Positions 32,305 to 44,640 of a stretch of 64,000 nt of DNA are shown here, piece after piece (position 1 is the first letter of the stretch; each line of letters begins with the position of its first letter). Source of the DNA: Xenopus tropicalis (Eukaryota; Chordata; Amphibia; Anura; Pipidae); contig NC_030679.2 in NCBI RefSeq assembly GCF_000004195.4, positions 31,609,712-31,673,711 of the forward strand, given 5' to 3'. The notes under the pieces were generated by a model. It was not told the DNA's origin, made no database searches, and worked only from the letters and a program-made list of their open reading frames with translations. The position numbers and the translations under genes are program-made.

Positions 32305-32312
32305 TTTATATA
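32305..32312 (-). promoter_or_regulatory. slc4a9: TATA box of slc4a9
   Basis: On the minus strand this reads TATATAAA, about 73 bases upstream of the slc4a9 ATG. A start site 25-30 bases further on would leave a 5' leader of roughly 45-50 bases with no splice site needed. No CpG island is present, which fits a tissue-restricted TATA promoter. The motif is seen; its use is inferred. Confidence 0.55.
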
Positions 32313-32574
32313 TTGTACTGTTGTGCTGTAAATAGTATTGCATTTACTCTAAACATCCAGAAGCACAAACCCAAAACAGACATTTAACTATGTAACAAAC
32401 ACGTGTTTCTTTCAACCAGAACAAGCTGAAAAAAACACCAACTCACATTTTAACTTATCAATATTAACCTGAAAAATCATTCAGTCTGGGGGCAGGGGGT
32501 GGTTTAAGAAATTAAATGTAATTGTCATACTAAAAACAATGTATTACCTAATAGGAATGGTGTCATCCTAACTG

Positions 32575-33205
32575 AGGGGTCTCCAACCCTTTTTACCTGT
32601 GAGCCACATTCAAATGTAAAAAGAGTTGAAGAGCAACACAAGCATGAAACATCCTGGGGTGCCAAATAAGAGCTATGATTGGCTATTTGGTAGCCCCCAA
32701 GTGGACTGACAGCCTACGGGAGGCTCGGTTTGGAGGAACACAGTTTATATGCAACCAAAACTTCAAGCCAGCAATTAAAAAATAAGCACCTGCTTAAGGT
32801 GGCCATACACGGCCGGTTGTAGCTGCCGATATCGGTCCCTTGGACTGATATGGCAGCTTATTAGCCTGTGTAGGGAAAAAAACAACGGGCCTGCCAAATA
32901 TCGATCAGGCAGGTTAAAAAATTCAGTCGGATCGGGGACCACATCGGCTCGTTGATGTGGTCCCCAAACTGACTGCACCTCTTACAGTTGTTATAAATCG
33001 ATCATTTGGCCCCAGGGTCAAACGACCAAATTAGCCTAAATTCCCTCAATATTGCCCACCCATAGGTGGGGATATCGGGAGAAGATCCGCTCGCTTGGTG
33101 ACCTCGGAGCGGATTTTGTATGGCCACCTTTAGAGGCCACTGGGAGCAACGTCCAAAGGACTGAGCAACATGTTGCTTGCCAGCTACTGGTTGAGGATGA
33201 CTGCC
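32575..33205. repeat. hAT-like MITE split by a nested element
   Basis: The left part (AGGGGTCTCCAACCCTTTTT...GAGCCACATTCAAATGTAAA) and right part (GGCCACTGGGAGCAACGTCC...CAACATGTTGCTTGCCAGCT) are one element in reverse orientation to 29311-29640. They are separated by the MITE at 32798-33128. It starts about 340 bases upstream of the slc4a9 ATG. Confidence 0.6.
32798..33128. mobile_element. Palindromic MITE, TIR GGTGGCCATACA
   Basis: Left end GGTGGCCATACACGGC, right end TGTATGGCCACC; GATATCGG and its inverse occur inside, with other partial self-complementarity. The flanks (TAA and TTT) do not give a clean duplication. Diverged relatives at about 1575-1820 and 20610-20825. Confidence 0.65.
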
Positions 33206-33506
33206 AAGGCGGCATTGGTGGTAATAGCCATCTTGGGGGTCTCCAACTAGTTTGCTGTTGAAAGATGCAGAGACTTGCAGTGCATCCGGGTTCTGAATTC
33301 TATACCACTTGCTTGTTTGCATGGGCAAACAGAGTGGACACAGACAGAGCGACATGCATGCATTATAATTACCACCGTACTGCAATCATTGTGTAGGCAT
33401 TCAGGCGGAAAGGAGGAACAGGTCTCAGGTAAGTTTGCCTACATCCTAAGGGGAGGGACCTCCCTCTGCCTATGTCTTTTAGCCCATGGCATTTAATATC
33501 TTTGTA

Positions 33507-33729
33507 CAGGTATGGGATCCCTTATCTGGAAAACTGTTATCCAGAAAGTTCCAAATCCCAGAAAAGCCCTTTCCCATAGACTCCATTATAAGCATTGATC
33601 CCAACTAAGATATAATTAATCCTTATTGGAGGCAAAACAATCCTATTGGGGTTATTCAATATTTAAATGATGTTTAGCAGACTTAAGTTATGGAGATCCA
33701 AACATTCTGTATAACAGGTCCCATACCTG
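33507..33729. mobile_element. CAGGTATGGGA MITE, TA target
   Basis: Ends CAGGTATGGGATCCC and GTCCCATACCTG, flanked by TA on both sides. About 220 bp, shorter than the copies at 12415 and 43745 through internal deletion. Confidence 0.75.
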
Positions 33730-33779
33730 TATTCATTTATTGCAATGTTTGTCTTCCATTTGTACTTTTACCCCCATAT

Positions 33780-36515
33780 GTAATGAAAGGCGCAAAGTTT
33801 GCCAGGGAGCAGTAATCCATAGCAGCCAATAACATTTTTGCTTTTGAACAGGTAATCTGGAAATAGTACTGTACATACATATAGTTAGTTAGACATATTT
33901 ACAGCTAATATAAGTCCTGAATGTGATAAAAGCAAATAGTGATCATCAAGCTGCATCATACAATAAACTTGCTGATCTGTATTCACCAGTAGATCCTCCC
34001 AGCAGACATGAGGATATCCATTGATGTTAGAAGGAGGAAGGTTTCATCTTATAGCATGAAAAGGGTTTGTTACAGTGAGGGCAGATACATTACGTAGCTT
34101 CAACAAAGGACTGAAAGCTAAATTGGTTAACTCTTAGTACAAGTAGATTCAGGGACTGATCTGCCATTTTTCTAGTTTGGCAAGTTCTGGTTAAACAAAA
34201 AGGCTGACATTGATGGACATGTGTATTTTTTTAGCCTTAATTACTACATACTATGGTTCACCCCTCAGTGGCAGCTTGCTGGAACCTCCATGGAGGATTC
34301 CCAAGCCCTTGAACCTTTCGTTCCTTGTTTGTGTTAGAGATGAACAGAAAAAGGTAAAATAGCAAAGGAACCTTTCCCAAAACACTGGTTTTGGTATAAT
34401 TTCTGGCTTTTTCATTTTTGCAGGGAGAATTCCCCATTCCCAAACCCTTTACTGCTTTTACTATCTATAACTAATGCTGTCTAATCAACCTCTTATTCTT
34501 AGGTTTTCCACCTAGTTAAGGTTTGCTGGAAGATTACAGGTGTTCCAAAACTCAGAGACTTTTGCTTTTGGTTTCACCCCTCAAGCAGAGACTGGTAATC
34601 TGTGGGTTCTGGAAAATGCCAGAGGGGCTGCTGTAAGATGCCATAGAAATTCACTTCTTAGTGGGCTGGTGGGGGCTGTTTAATGCCTCTGTGTACATAG
34701 GATCCCAGGGCCTCTTTTGACTCCCAGTCCTGGCCCGTCACCCCTTGTGGTAGCTTGTTCAACACAGTTACCAGTCCTTAAGCCTTTCCCAGTCTTAATG
34801 TTTCCTTAATGTTTCTGGCTATTCAGGTTGAAGCATTACCTATGATTTCCCCTTTAGGCAAAGCATAGCAGGATGAAAAAAAAGACCACCAGGGCCAGGC
34901 TAAAGCTCATACACAGACACAAGCACAGTCAGATAAGGATCCCTTGGGAACACCATGAGAGCTAAACATCTTATTAATAACAGGAAGCTCTTAAGCTACC
35001 TATACCCAGTTAGATGGTTATGTAATAAAAGCCCAGAAGCAGTAACCCATAGCAACCAATCAGCAGGTAGAATTGACTGGTAACCTGTTTAAAAGTAAAC
35101 ATCTTATTGGTTGCTATGGGTTACTGCTCCTGGGCACACTTAGTGCATTTTATTTCATAAGGGGAATAAAGCCTTTGGATCGTTGACTGATATGACCACA
35201 CAGGCTGAGGGAGCTGATCTTTATAGAAACTTATGGTTACATGCCTGGAGAAGACTGCATCAGCAACCTCATACAATGCTTGCTCAAAATGATATTAAAT
35301 CTGTTTGATAGACATCTGCCTGAATTATAAGGAAGATTGAGATGGATGTCAAAGGTGAGGCATTGGTCTGGAGCCAGCAATCAATGTTGGCCTATGGATG
35401 GCCAAAAACGATACGCTTCTGTATGGGGGCACTTGTAACTAAGAAACGTTAATATATGGGTTAATTACAAAAAGTTTGATAAGTTCAGTTATTTGTGAAT
35501 AAGTTGCTAATGAAAAAAGTTGTTACCTATTTCTGCCATGCTGGCTCAGACTGCTTGCCAAACTCCCATGTTCTGCAATTAATATATTTGTAAAGGAGAA
35601 GAGTCACACATGTGTCCAAGGTATTGTAGGAAATTGAATCTTGGAACTACTGTTATGATGCTTCAGTAGTGCACATAGTCAGAATCAGCAGTGCGAGGTA
35701 TGACAAAGGACAGACAGATACTGCTTTGAATGGGAAATACATTTAGAAATGTCTTACACCACCTGTCCAAAAAAGCATATATTAGGGAATATGAGATATA
35801 ATACACCAGACTCATGTTAGTATATTACAAAATACATTTGGCCCATAAACTGAACTTACTGGTATGGTAAACAAAAATATTTAAGCATAAACTTGCATGT
35901 GATTTTTGTTTCCCCTACACACACAAACCATGTTTTTAACCTATTAATACAACTTTTGGATACACATTTCTGCCATATCCTCTGTAGTGAATACAAAAAT
36001 GCCATGTAATGTCACAATTGTCTGTAACAGGTCCCCAAAATAATTGAGTTCTGGTTGAACAATATTTTCTCCCGGCACGGACCAGCCTTGTGTACTTTCC
36101 CACTACAATGAAGTCATTGAAGCTGGTGAGAAACTGCAATGAATGTGTCTGGCTGCAAGCGAAGCGCTGCTGGTTACTGTCAGATCAGGCTGGCTGAATA
36201 CAGGATTTTACAATATCTGCTGTTTATGAAAAAACATGTTTTTGTAAAATAGCAAAAGTGTGAGCCGTATTTTGAAACTGGGTCTTAAAACAAAGCTGAA
36301 CACCTTGTACATTAGTGATTTATTGATCTGAATCAAAAATGCCACAGCGAGTTACAGATTTGCCTCTGTAGTGGGGGGGGGAGGGGGCATTGCTGTCTTT
36401 ATACAGGATTTATTACTCCAGGAATTACTTGGTGCCTATACATAGTATATAAAATGGCCCCATAGTCTACTACAAAACATTTGAACATTGAATACAATCA
36501 ATAGGACTGTTTTGC
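33780..36515. other. Intergenic DNA upstream of slc4a9
   Basis: No gene seen. 35014-35150 is a small palindromic repeat (AACCCATAGCAACCAATCAG and its inverse TTGGTTGCTATGGGTTACTG). 34580-34735 matches 19673-19858. The rest is unassigned, mostly unique-looking sequence. Confidence 0.4.
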
Positions 36516-37145
36516 TACCTATTCACAGGGTTTGGCCGACCCGACCCTTGCCAGCCCTCCTCGGCCGACCCTTCCTGCCCTGATGCTGACGTCTTAACCT
36601 GATGCACGCTCAGGGGAGGATGTTGTGGGGGCGGGGGCACGGCCAGCAGGGGGCACCTGGGGCGATAGCCCTGGTGGGCCCTGCACCCCCCAGTCCGACC
36701 CTGTCTATGCAGCTCAGTAACCATTCAGTACAAGTATATTATTTTAAGTTGGTATTATAACAGAGCAAAAGGAAATCTATCCATTTATCCATTTATAAAA
36801 GTAGAATTGCTTAAAATGAACTCTATGAGAGGTGGCCTCTGGATAACAGGTTTTCAGATAGGAGATCCCATACCTTTTTTTGTTTAGGTAAGATTTATTT
36901 AGTACAGTATCTTAGTACAGGTATGGGATATATTATCTGGAAACCCACTATCCAGAAAGTTCCGAATTATGGAAAGGCATCTCCAATAGACTCCATTTTA
37001 ATCAATTCAAACTTTAAAAACGATGCCCTTTTTCTCTGTAATAATAAAACAGTACCTTGTACTTGATTATAATTAATCCTTCTTGGTTTTTATTTGGTTT
37101 ATTTATTGTTTAAATGATTGTTTAGTAAACTTAAGGTATGGGTTG
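36516..37145. repeat. Repeat fragments
   Basis: 36520-36705 is a GC-rich CAGGGTxxGGCC...CAGTCCGACCCTG element. 36785-36875 is a right end and 36918-37145 a left end of the CAGGTATGGGA family, probably two partial copies. Confidence 0.5.
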
Positions 37146-37289
37146 TAGTGGGTTGTTCTAGTTAGGGGCTATCAACCTTCTTGGATATAATAAAGTTTAG
37201 CAAACATAAAGTCAGGGTTTGACATGGAAACTGGTACACTGAGGCCTAGCAAACATGTTCTGAGGTAAAATGGAGCCTTGGAGTTGGAT

Positions 37290-37691
37290 ACTGTATATAC
37301 TCAAGTATAAGCCTAGTTTTTCAGCACCCAAAATGTGCAGAAAAAGTCATCCTCGGCTTATACTCGAGTCGGGTGCCATGGGTCCCTCTAGACTAGCACC
37401 CTCTGTCCTTTGTGTGCAAATAAGGCCACCCGCAACCAGACCCTCCAGTGCCCTGTCCTGCTCCCAAATTCTTCTTCATCTACCATCCTTACCTGTCCCA
37501 TTCTGCAATAGACATTGCACTTTATATTCTTTATAAACTATATATAGTTTTGAAGGATTTTAACTCTTTGTATTTTAGCTTGGTTGCTGATTGAGCTAAG
37601 GGGGTAGTATCATTGTTGAGACCATATTGTTTTTGTTGACCCTCTTCTCCACTTTCAGGACTAGTTTACTGTGTTTCTTTGAAATAAATAT

Positions 37692-37722
<31 letters not shown>

Positions 37723-38326
37723 CACCTCATTGATGCCTCATTTAATGTTATTGTATTGAAAGAGGTGTAAAAGAGGCCATTCATGTCAAAGTGGAGAAAC
37801 CATCCCTTAACAGAGGCGGGGGACTTCGACACCATCTGTCTGCTACATACAATGCTGTTCTAACATCTGTACCCCGGCAGTTTCAGAACTCTTCACACAT
37901 CCATTCATGCAACTCCAAAAAGTAACACCTGTTTGAAGAGTTGCATGATACTTTGGTAATCCTTTCAAAGTAACTCCACAGCATTCACACCTCTGTGAGT
38001 TTCAGATGTCACCTTTCTGAAGAGTTACAAAAGTGCCATTGTGATTGGATTAGTGGAAGAGTATATATGCTGAGGACTTCCCATACCAGTCAGTTGAACT
38101 GAAGAAGCTGCTCGGATGAGTAGTGAAACGTCTTCAATGATTACCAAACAAGTCCAGTTGCTTTAAATTTATTTATACTAGATATTGTATTGGTATTTAT
38201 TTTGATTATTGAAACTTATCAGTAGCTGCTGCATTTCCCACCCTAGGCTTATCCTCGAGTCATTAAGTTTTTCCAGTTTACTTGGGTAAAATTAGGTACC
38301 TCGGCTTATATTCGAGTATATATGGT
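37290..38326. mobile_element. Element with TATACTCGAGTATAAGCC-type inverted ends
   Basis: The left end reads ACTGTATATACTCAAGTATA and the right end CGGCTTATATTCGAGTATAT, inverted to each other. A second element of the family spans 59906-61058. Inside, 38095-38160 has GAAGAAGCTGCTCGGATGAG and GTGAAACGTCTTC, a tail motif common in vertebrate repeats. No transposase frame seen; superfamily not assigned. Confidence 0.55.
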
Positions 38327-38422
38327 ATTTTATTAAGGCTATACAGTACCTCCCTCTAATACCGAAATAATTTCAGGAAATTCCATAAGGTATAAATTAA
38401 CTGCCCATAAATGTTCTCTATT

Positions 38423-38716
38423 AAAGGAACAGTAACACTAAAAAATGAAAGAGCTTTAAAGTAATAAATATATAATGCACTGTTACAACTGGTGTGTTTG
38501 CTACAGTAACACTACTATAATTTATTTAATAAGCTGCTGTGTAGCCACGGGGGCAGCCATTCAAGATGGAAAAAAGGCACAGGTTACATAGCAGATAACA
38601 GATAAGCTCTGTAGAATACAATAGTGTTTTATCTGTTATCTGCTATGTGCTTGTGCCTTTTCTCACTTTGAATGGCTGCCTCCATGGCTACACAGCAGCT
38701 TATTTATATAAATTAT
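38423..38716. repeat. TTAA-start repeat with 70-bp inverted arms
   Basis: Starts TTAAAGGAACAGTAACACT, typical of Kolobok/T2-like frog MITEs. Arms 38530-38605 and 38630-38702 are inverted copies (TAAGCTGCTGTGTAGCCA / TGGCTACACAGCAGCTTA). Confidence 0.6.
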
Positions 38717-38756
38717 TATATAAATCTCTGTGCCGCCGCTGCAGAGAGCTTCTATC

Positions 38757-38873
38757 CATGACAGCCCCCCTGGGCAATGTGCCAGGGGGGCTGTCATGAG
38801 GGTCCTGCGAGCCGATCGCTCGCAGGACCCTCCAGGAAGCAGCAGACGCGATCGCATCGCGTCTGCTGCTTCC
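38757..38873. repeat. Three consecutive perfect GC-rich hairpins
   Basis: Hairpin 1: 38757-38798, 17-bp arms (CATGACAGCCCCCCTGG), 8-base loop. Hairpin 2: 38800-38830, 12-bp arms (GGGTCCTGCGAG), 7-base loop. Hairpin 3: 38835-38873, 18-bp arms (GGAAGCAGCAGACGCGAT), 3-base loop. All arms pair without mismatch. The patch is much GC-richer than its surroundings. Confidence 0.85.
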
Positions 38874-39349
38874 TCCTTCCCCCCCAGCGCCGGCCCAACT
38901 GAAGAGGAGCGATCGGGTCTTCAGGACAGGTAAGGACTTTTTTTTTATTCTTGCATTTACACACTTACACACACACTTACATACATTTATACACACTTAC
39001 ATACATTTACACACACTTACAGCACACATTTTAGCATTTATTTTTTTTTTCATTTTTCACACTTTTATACACTTATTTACACTCATATACACACTTACAC
39101 ACTATCACACAACTTTTACACATGTACACACATGTATACACAAACACTTTGGGGTTTGTTTTTTTTCATTTTACCACTTTGTTTTTAGTTTCTTTTACCT
39201 AAAAACTGTTTATTTTGACAGCATGACTATTGGATCAGATATTCTGACCCCTAATTACACTGTCATGTGACTTATTTTGATGTTTCACTGATTTGCACAA
39301 TTTTTTGGTTTTATCACATTTTATCCCTGTTTAAGTGTTCCTGATCTGT

Positions 39350-41350
39350 TTTTAGCGTAGCTTTGCCAGGTGTAACTTTGGTGTACAAAAATAACTTTAC
39401 CTATTTTGAATTCATCAGAATGTGTACTTTCCAAAAATATATGGTTTTATGGGGGTCTCGGTATAGTTAGGGGGGGTTACTGCACATAATACACTGTCAG
39501 GGGGCTCTGTGTGCAAAAGCTGAGTTGGCAGGCGAGAAATCCAACATTTTTAGGAGATTTTCTGAAATGTCATAAAAACCAATAACTTTAGGAAAGCTCT
39601 GCAGATTGGTACTTTGGTGTAGAAAGGACTCTTTACCCTTGTTGGATTTGTCAGAATGTGTACTTTCCAAAAATATATGGTTTTGTGGGGGTCACTGTAT
39701 GGTTAGGGGAAGTTTTGGCACATAATACACTGACAGGGGGCTTTGTGTGCAAAAGCTGAACTGGCCGGCGAGAAATCCTTATGCGCTATTTTCATTTTGG
39801 GTTCAGTACATACCGCAGACTTTGGTATATCTATGCATATTGGGCATCAAACTGTTCAGTAGACCATAGGTGTTCCTATTTGGGGTGATTTGTCTTTATC
39901 TGATCTTTATCAAGAAATTGTGAGAGATAAATGCGGCAAATTGCAACATTTTTATGCGATTTTCGAAATGTCATATAAATCTGCAAACTTAGGAAAGCTA
40001 CAGCTTGGTACTTTGAAGCAAGAAGAAATGTTTACCCATCATAGATTCGGGGGGATGTGTACTTTCCAAAAATATATGGCTTTCTGGGGTGAGCATACTT
40101 TTTTTTGTAGCATTATCCCACATAAAGGATGTAAATGTGTTGATTTTGCAGGAGCTGAAATGATAGATCATATGGGGGTATGTTCCCATTGGGGCCCCTA
40201 CATGCCACATACTTAGGTAAACATATACATATTGGGCATCAAACTATTCAGTGGACCCCTGGCGTTCATATTTAGGGTGTTTTATCTTGGTACCTAATGC
40301 TATGTGGGAGATAAGATGCTGCAAAGTGGAAGCTTTGAGGGGATTTTTGGAAATGTCATCAAAATTGCTAACTTTAGAAAAGCTGTGTGGCTTGGTACTT
40401 TGGAGTAGAAAGACATGGGTACCCATTTTAGATTCGGGGGAATGTGTACTTTCCAAAAATATATGACTTTCTGGGGTGAGCATACTTTTTACTAGCTTTA
40501 TCCCACATATAATGATGTAAATGTGTTGATTTTGCAGGAGCTGAAATTACAGAAATGACAGTACATATGGGGGTATGTTCACATTGGGGCCCCTACATGC
40601 CACATACTTAGGTAAACCTATACATATTGGGCATCAAACTGTTCAGTGGACCCCTGGCGTTCAAATTCAGGGTGTTTTATCTTGGTACCTAATGCTATGT
40701 GGGAGATAAGATGCTGCAAAGCGGAAGCTTTGAGGGGATTTTTGGAAATGTCATCAAAATTGCTAACTTTAGAAAAGCTGTGCGGCTTGGTACTTTGGAG
40801 TAGGAAGACATGGGTACCCATTTTAGATTCGGGGGAATGTGTACTTTCCAAAAATATATGACTTTCTGGGGTGAGCGTACTTTTTACTTGCTTTATCCCA
40901 CATATAATGATGTAAATGTGTTGATTTTGCAGGAGCTGAAATGACAGAAATGACAGTACATATGGGGGTATGTTCCCATTGGGGCCCCTACATGCCGCAT
41001 ACTTAGGGAAACCTATACATATTGGGCATCAAACTGTTCAGTGGACCCCTGGCATTCATATTTAGGGTGTTTTATTTGGTTACTTTATGACCTGTAGGAG
41101 ATAAGATACTATAAACTGGAAGCTTTGAAGCGATTTTTTAAAAAATCACAAATTTTGATAAAAACCAATAACTTTAGGAAAGCATTGCGACTTGATAGTT
41201 TGGAGTAGACAGACAGTTGTGCCTATTCTGTATTCCCCAGAATCTGTTCTTTCCAAAAATTTACAATTTTCTGGGATAAATCTTTCTGGAGCAGTGCTTT
41301 GGAAATTTGGTAGTGTACTGCTGGGAGTTTTGACCTATACAAGTGAGAAA
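39350..41350 (+). repeat. Tandem array, unit ~395 bp
   Basis: TGGGCATCAAACT recurs at 39841, 40233, 40628 and 41023, spacings 392, 395 and 395. TGTACTTTCCAAAAATATATG recurs in each unit and also at about 39423 and 39658, so shorter, older units lie on the left. The 40251 and 40646 units are nearly identical; outer units are more diverged, the usual pattern for tandem arrays. No coding potential is credible. Confidence 0.85.
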
Positions 41351-41415
41351 TCTCCATAAAACTATATATATTTGGTATTGGCACATTCAGGAGACATGGG
41401 ACTTTCCAAATCAGT

Positions 41416-41690
41416 TTTCGCCGGGGGATGTCATATCGGGGAGATTAGTTGCCCGCAACAAGGGAGATTTGTCACAGGCGAATAATCTCCCTCGTGTGCC
41501 ACAGCCCTTAGGTCACACCAGCCGACTAATGGACAAAGCTCTGCCTTTTGATCTAACACTTCTTCCTGTTACAGTTAGAGTTGCATTATTTCTGGTCATG
41601 TGATCTCTTTAATAAGTCACTTAACATAATATAAACTATCTGTTGGTTAAGTATTCATCCTGAGGGTATAGTTTTCCTTTAAAGCTAACA
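41416..41690. repeat. MITE fragments inside the duplicated segment
   Basis: 41416-41512 is a right-arm fragment of the GGGCTCTGG foldback family (GGGGAGATTAGTTGCCCGC). 41513-41690 is the right end of a Kolobok/T2-like element, ending GGGTATAGTTTTCCTTTAA. Both recur in copy 2 at 45521-45795. Confidence 0.6.
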
Positions 41691-42572
41691 GAATAGTACA
41701 AATCACCTTTAGACAGATTAAGAATTAGATGTTCTTAGTGCAACTCAAGGTTTCATCCAAACGTCTTGATAAAGCTTTTTCTATAATGTGAAAAACATAT
41801 TATAAGTGTGTGTGTAATTATATAAACATGTGACTGTCTATGGCATCTTCAGCAGCCCCTCTGGCAATTTCCAGAATCCACAGATTGCCTATCTGGGCAA
41901 GCCCACAACCCATCACAGTGCATCAGCGTGAGTTCTGTCATGTGCATACCTGCATGCAATAACGCAATCATGAAAAACCATTTGCAGCCATGTAAATGCC
42001 TACAATGAATACAGGAGCCTGAGCGAAGGTCATTCAACTGTGGTATTTCAGAAATTTCATAATATAAAAGTTATGTAATTATGCCACATATGACATGGAC
42101 TGAAAATCTTGCATAATTTCCGCAACCATCTTTAAATATGCTGTGTTTAAACACCAGATGTGCCCAGCAATCCAGCCATATCAGCTCCTACGAATGAAAA
42201 TGCACTTACTGGGTTTTTTGGGGGGGGGCAGATATCAATATATAAAGTGTTTTACAACAAGTGATTTGCAGTGTTATACTTATTTGACTACACACTGGAA
42301 AATTCCATGTGTGACATAGCCCTTTAAGTTCTGCTACTGCAAAATAACTTGGCATAAAGGACACAACACGTTTAAATTACATGTAAAAATGGTTCTATCA
42401 GAGGTGAATCATTGCAGTTTTAAATGTTTAATCTATAACCTAGTGTAACACTTGTTTGGCTAGGATATGGCAAAACCCGGGCTAGTAAATGGTATACAGC
42501 ATGTGTTACATGCAACACTTAATACTTAGGCATGGGCCTCCGCTAAGTGGGAGATTTACTATGGAGCGAGGG

Positions 42573-43411
42573 TGTAGTTGAACTACAATTATCTTAGATT
42601 GTGTGGTGCAATAGATATTAATGGATGCCAGAAAGGTTCTTGCGATGAAATAGTAACTTGTTTATTGTCCAAGACACAGATGTTATCAGGGTATTATACT
42701 CACAGACACAGCAGATGGATAAGATACAATGAGAGAATGCCCTTTTAGCAGAAGGGAAGTTGTGCACCAGTCTCTCCCACCTCTTGGTAGAGTCTGGGCC
42801 AGGAAACACATCTATACAACCAGTGCCCTGAGGAGGTAGTCCAGGTAGTGAATACTCTGTACAGTTGATAACCTCTAGTGGATGAGTCCTACAGGTGAGT
42901 GGATCAGGGATTATACTTGCCTGTCCTACTTCTACTCTGTGGCCCTGCACTGAGGCAACATTGTCAAATAGGAGACTACTCCTGGCCCTGATCACTCCTT
43001 TGGTGGGGCTAATGGCTGCCCTTTCTAGCTAAAGCTGGCTGAGCTCACTTTCCTAGAAAGTGCTAGTAACAGAAATCTGACTGTGCTGACTTACTTCTCA
43101 TTCACGGGGCCCTGTCCCCGACTTTCACTAGGGTATGAAGTCCCCTAGGGTACAAATTGGCTTCTGGGCCTATGTCTGGGTCCCAGGCTCAGTTGGAGCT
43201 CTGCTTGGGACACAGCCTGCAGCCAAAAGAGGAAGACACTCCCTCCTGTTAGACACTATATCAGTCTGCAGGGGGAGTGTACAACCAGACTAAACCTATA
43301 GGGAATAGTGTTTCAACTGTAACCTGAGTATAGAGGGCTCTGCCCAATAACAGCAAAGATGTGAAAGGTAGGGGTAAAGCCATAGGGAGCTTAACCCTAT
43401 GGGTCCCTACA
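42573..43411 (-). repeat. LTR-like or other long dispersed repeat
   Basis: On the minus strand it starts TGTAGGGACCCATAGGG and ends with a CACCACACA or CAACTACA stretch after an AATAAA (near 42660), so TG...CA ends and a poly(A) signal are compatible with a solo LTR of about 810-840 bp. No matching 4-5-bp target duplication was found, so the call is weak. Confidence 0.3.
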
Positions 43412-43744
43412 CTAGTATAGAATCAAAATAAAGCAGGCAGACAGGCTGATGCTGTCTTAAAAGACAAAATGGCTCCAGCATTCCAATCTGTTTAACTAGC
43501 AACAGACTGATTAACAGAAACTTTGTTTTGGTTTGTAAAACATATCCCACAACCAAAGTTCCCTAATCTAAGAATGTACATAAGCATTCATATATGTTCA
43601 TACATATATTCACATATACAGTATGTGTTGCTTTAGCCACCATTTTGTCAGTTGTTTCAGTTACCATGTTAAGATAACATATAAGAGCATTTCAAGGCAC
43701 TTGCTGCCTCTAAAGTAACATATGCTTTATATAAGCATATTGTA

Positions 43745-44057
43745 CAGGTATGGGATCCGTTATCCGGAAACACGTTATCCAGAAAGTTCCGAATTACGGA
43801 AAGGCCATCTCCCATAGACTCAATTATAAACAAATAATTTTGATTTTTAAAAATGATTTCCTTTCTTCTGTAATAATAAAACAGAACATTGCACTTGATC
43901 CCAACTGAGATATAACTAAAATATAATTAATTATTGGGTTTAATAATGTTTAAATTATTTTTCAGTGGACTTAAAGTTTGGAGATCGAAATTACGAAAAA
44001 AACCTTATCCGGAAAACCCCAGGTCCCGAGTATTCTGGATAATAGGTCCCATACCTG
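43745..44057. mobile_element. CAGGTATGGGA MITE, TA target
   Basis: Full copy: CAGGTATGGGATCCGTTATCC at the left, GTCCCATACCTG at the right, TA at 43743-43744 and 44058-44059. It lies in the 2.6-kb part missing from duplication copy 2. Confidence 0.8.
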
Positions 44058-44117
44058 TACCAATATATTTTGGTGCTGAACAGGCAGTAAGGCATTAAGA
44101 AGATAAATTGAGACTTA

Positions 44118-44640
44118 TGGGCTGATTTACTAAGACACGAATTCGAATCCGAATTGGAAAAATTCCGATTGGAAAACGAACATTTTGCGTCTTTTTCGTA
44201 TTTTTTGCGATTTTTTTTCGGCGCCTTTACGACTTTTCGAAATTTTTCGTTACCAATACGATTTGCACAAAAAAACGCGAGTTTTTCGTAGCCATTACGA
44301 TTCGCTCGTATCTTGTCGCAACTTTTTCGTATTGAGCGCTCGTAAGCGGCGGGCGAAACTTTCAGACTTAGCATGATTTTGGAAGCCTCCCATAGGACTC
44401 AATGGCACCCTGCAGCTCCAACCTGGCCCAAGAAAAGTTACCATACTGAAGCTTGAATGAATCCGAACGCTACGAAAAAATCGCAACATTTTGCGCAACT
44501 TTCAGAATGGCTACGAAAAAGGCGGGACTTTTCGCGCAAGTTTTAACGCTACGAAAAAATCGCCAGATTTTGCGCAACATTCGGAATGGCAACGAAAAAG
44601 TTGCGACAATTTTCCGAAAAATCGGCAAATACCGATCATT
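44118..44640. mobile_element. Truncated Harbinger-like foldback MITE
   Basis: The left end TGGGCTGATTTACTAAG follows TTA (44115-44117). Both arms are rich in CGAAAAA/TTTTTCG words as in 22532-23025, but the right terminus is missing. The last ~46 bases recur at 46088-46133 as part of the segmental duplication. Confidence 0.65.

Noticed and set aside
40251..40861. Two nearly identical 71-codon frames
   Set aside because: They are the same position of successive 395-bp tandem units, without other coding signs.
42618..42995. 125-codon minus-strand frame
   Set aside because: Lies within an LTR-like dispersed repeat; no motif or splice context.
42573..43411. Solo LTR of an endogenous retrovirus or Gypsy element
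   Set aside because: TG...CA ends and a poly(A) signal fit, but no flanking duplication, primer site or internal region was found, so only a low-confidence repeat call was kept.
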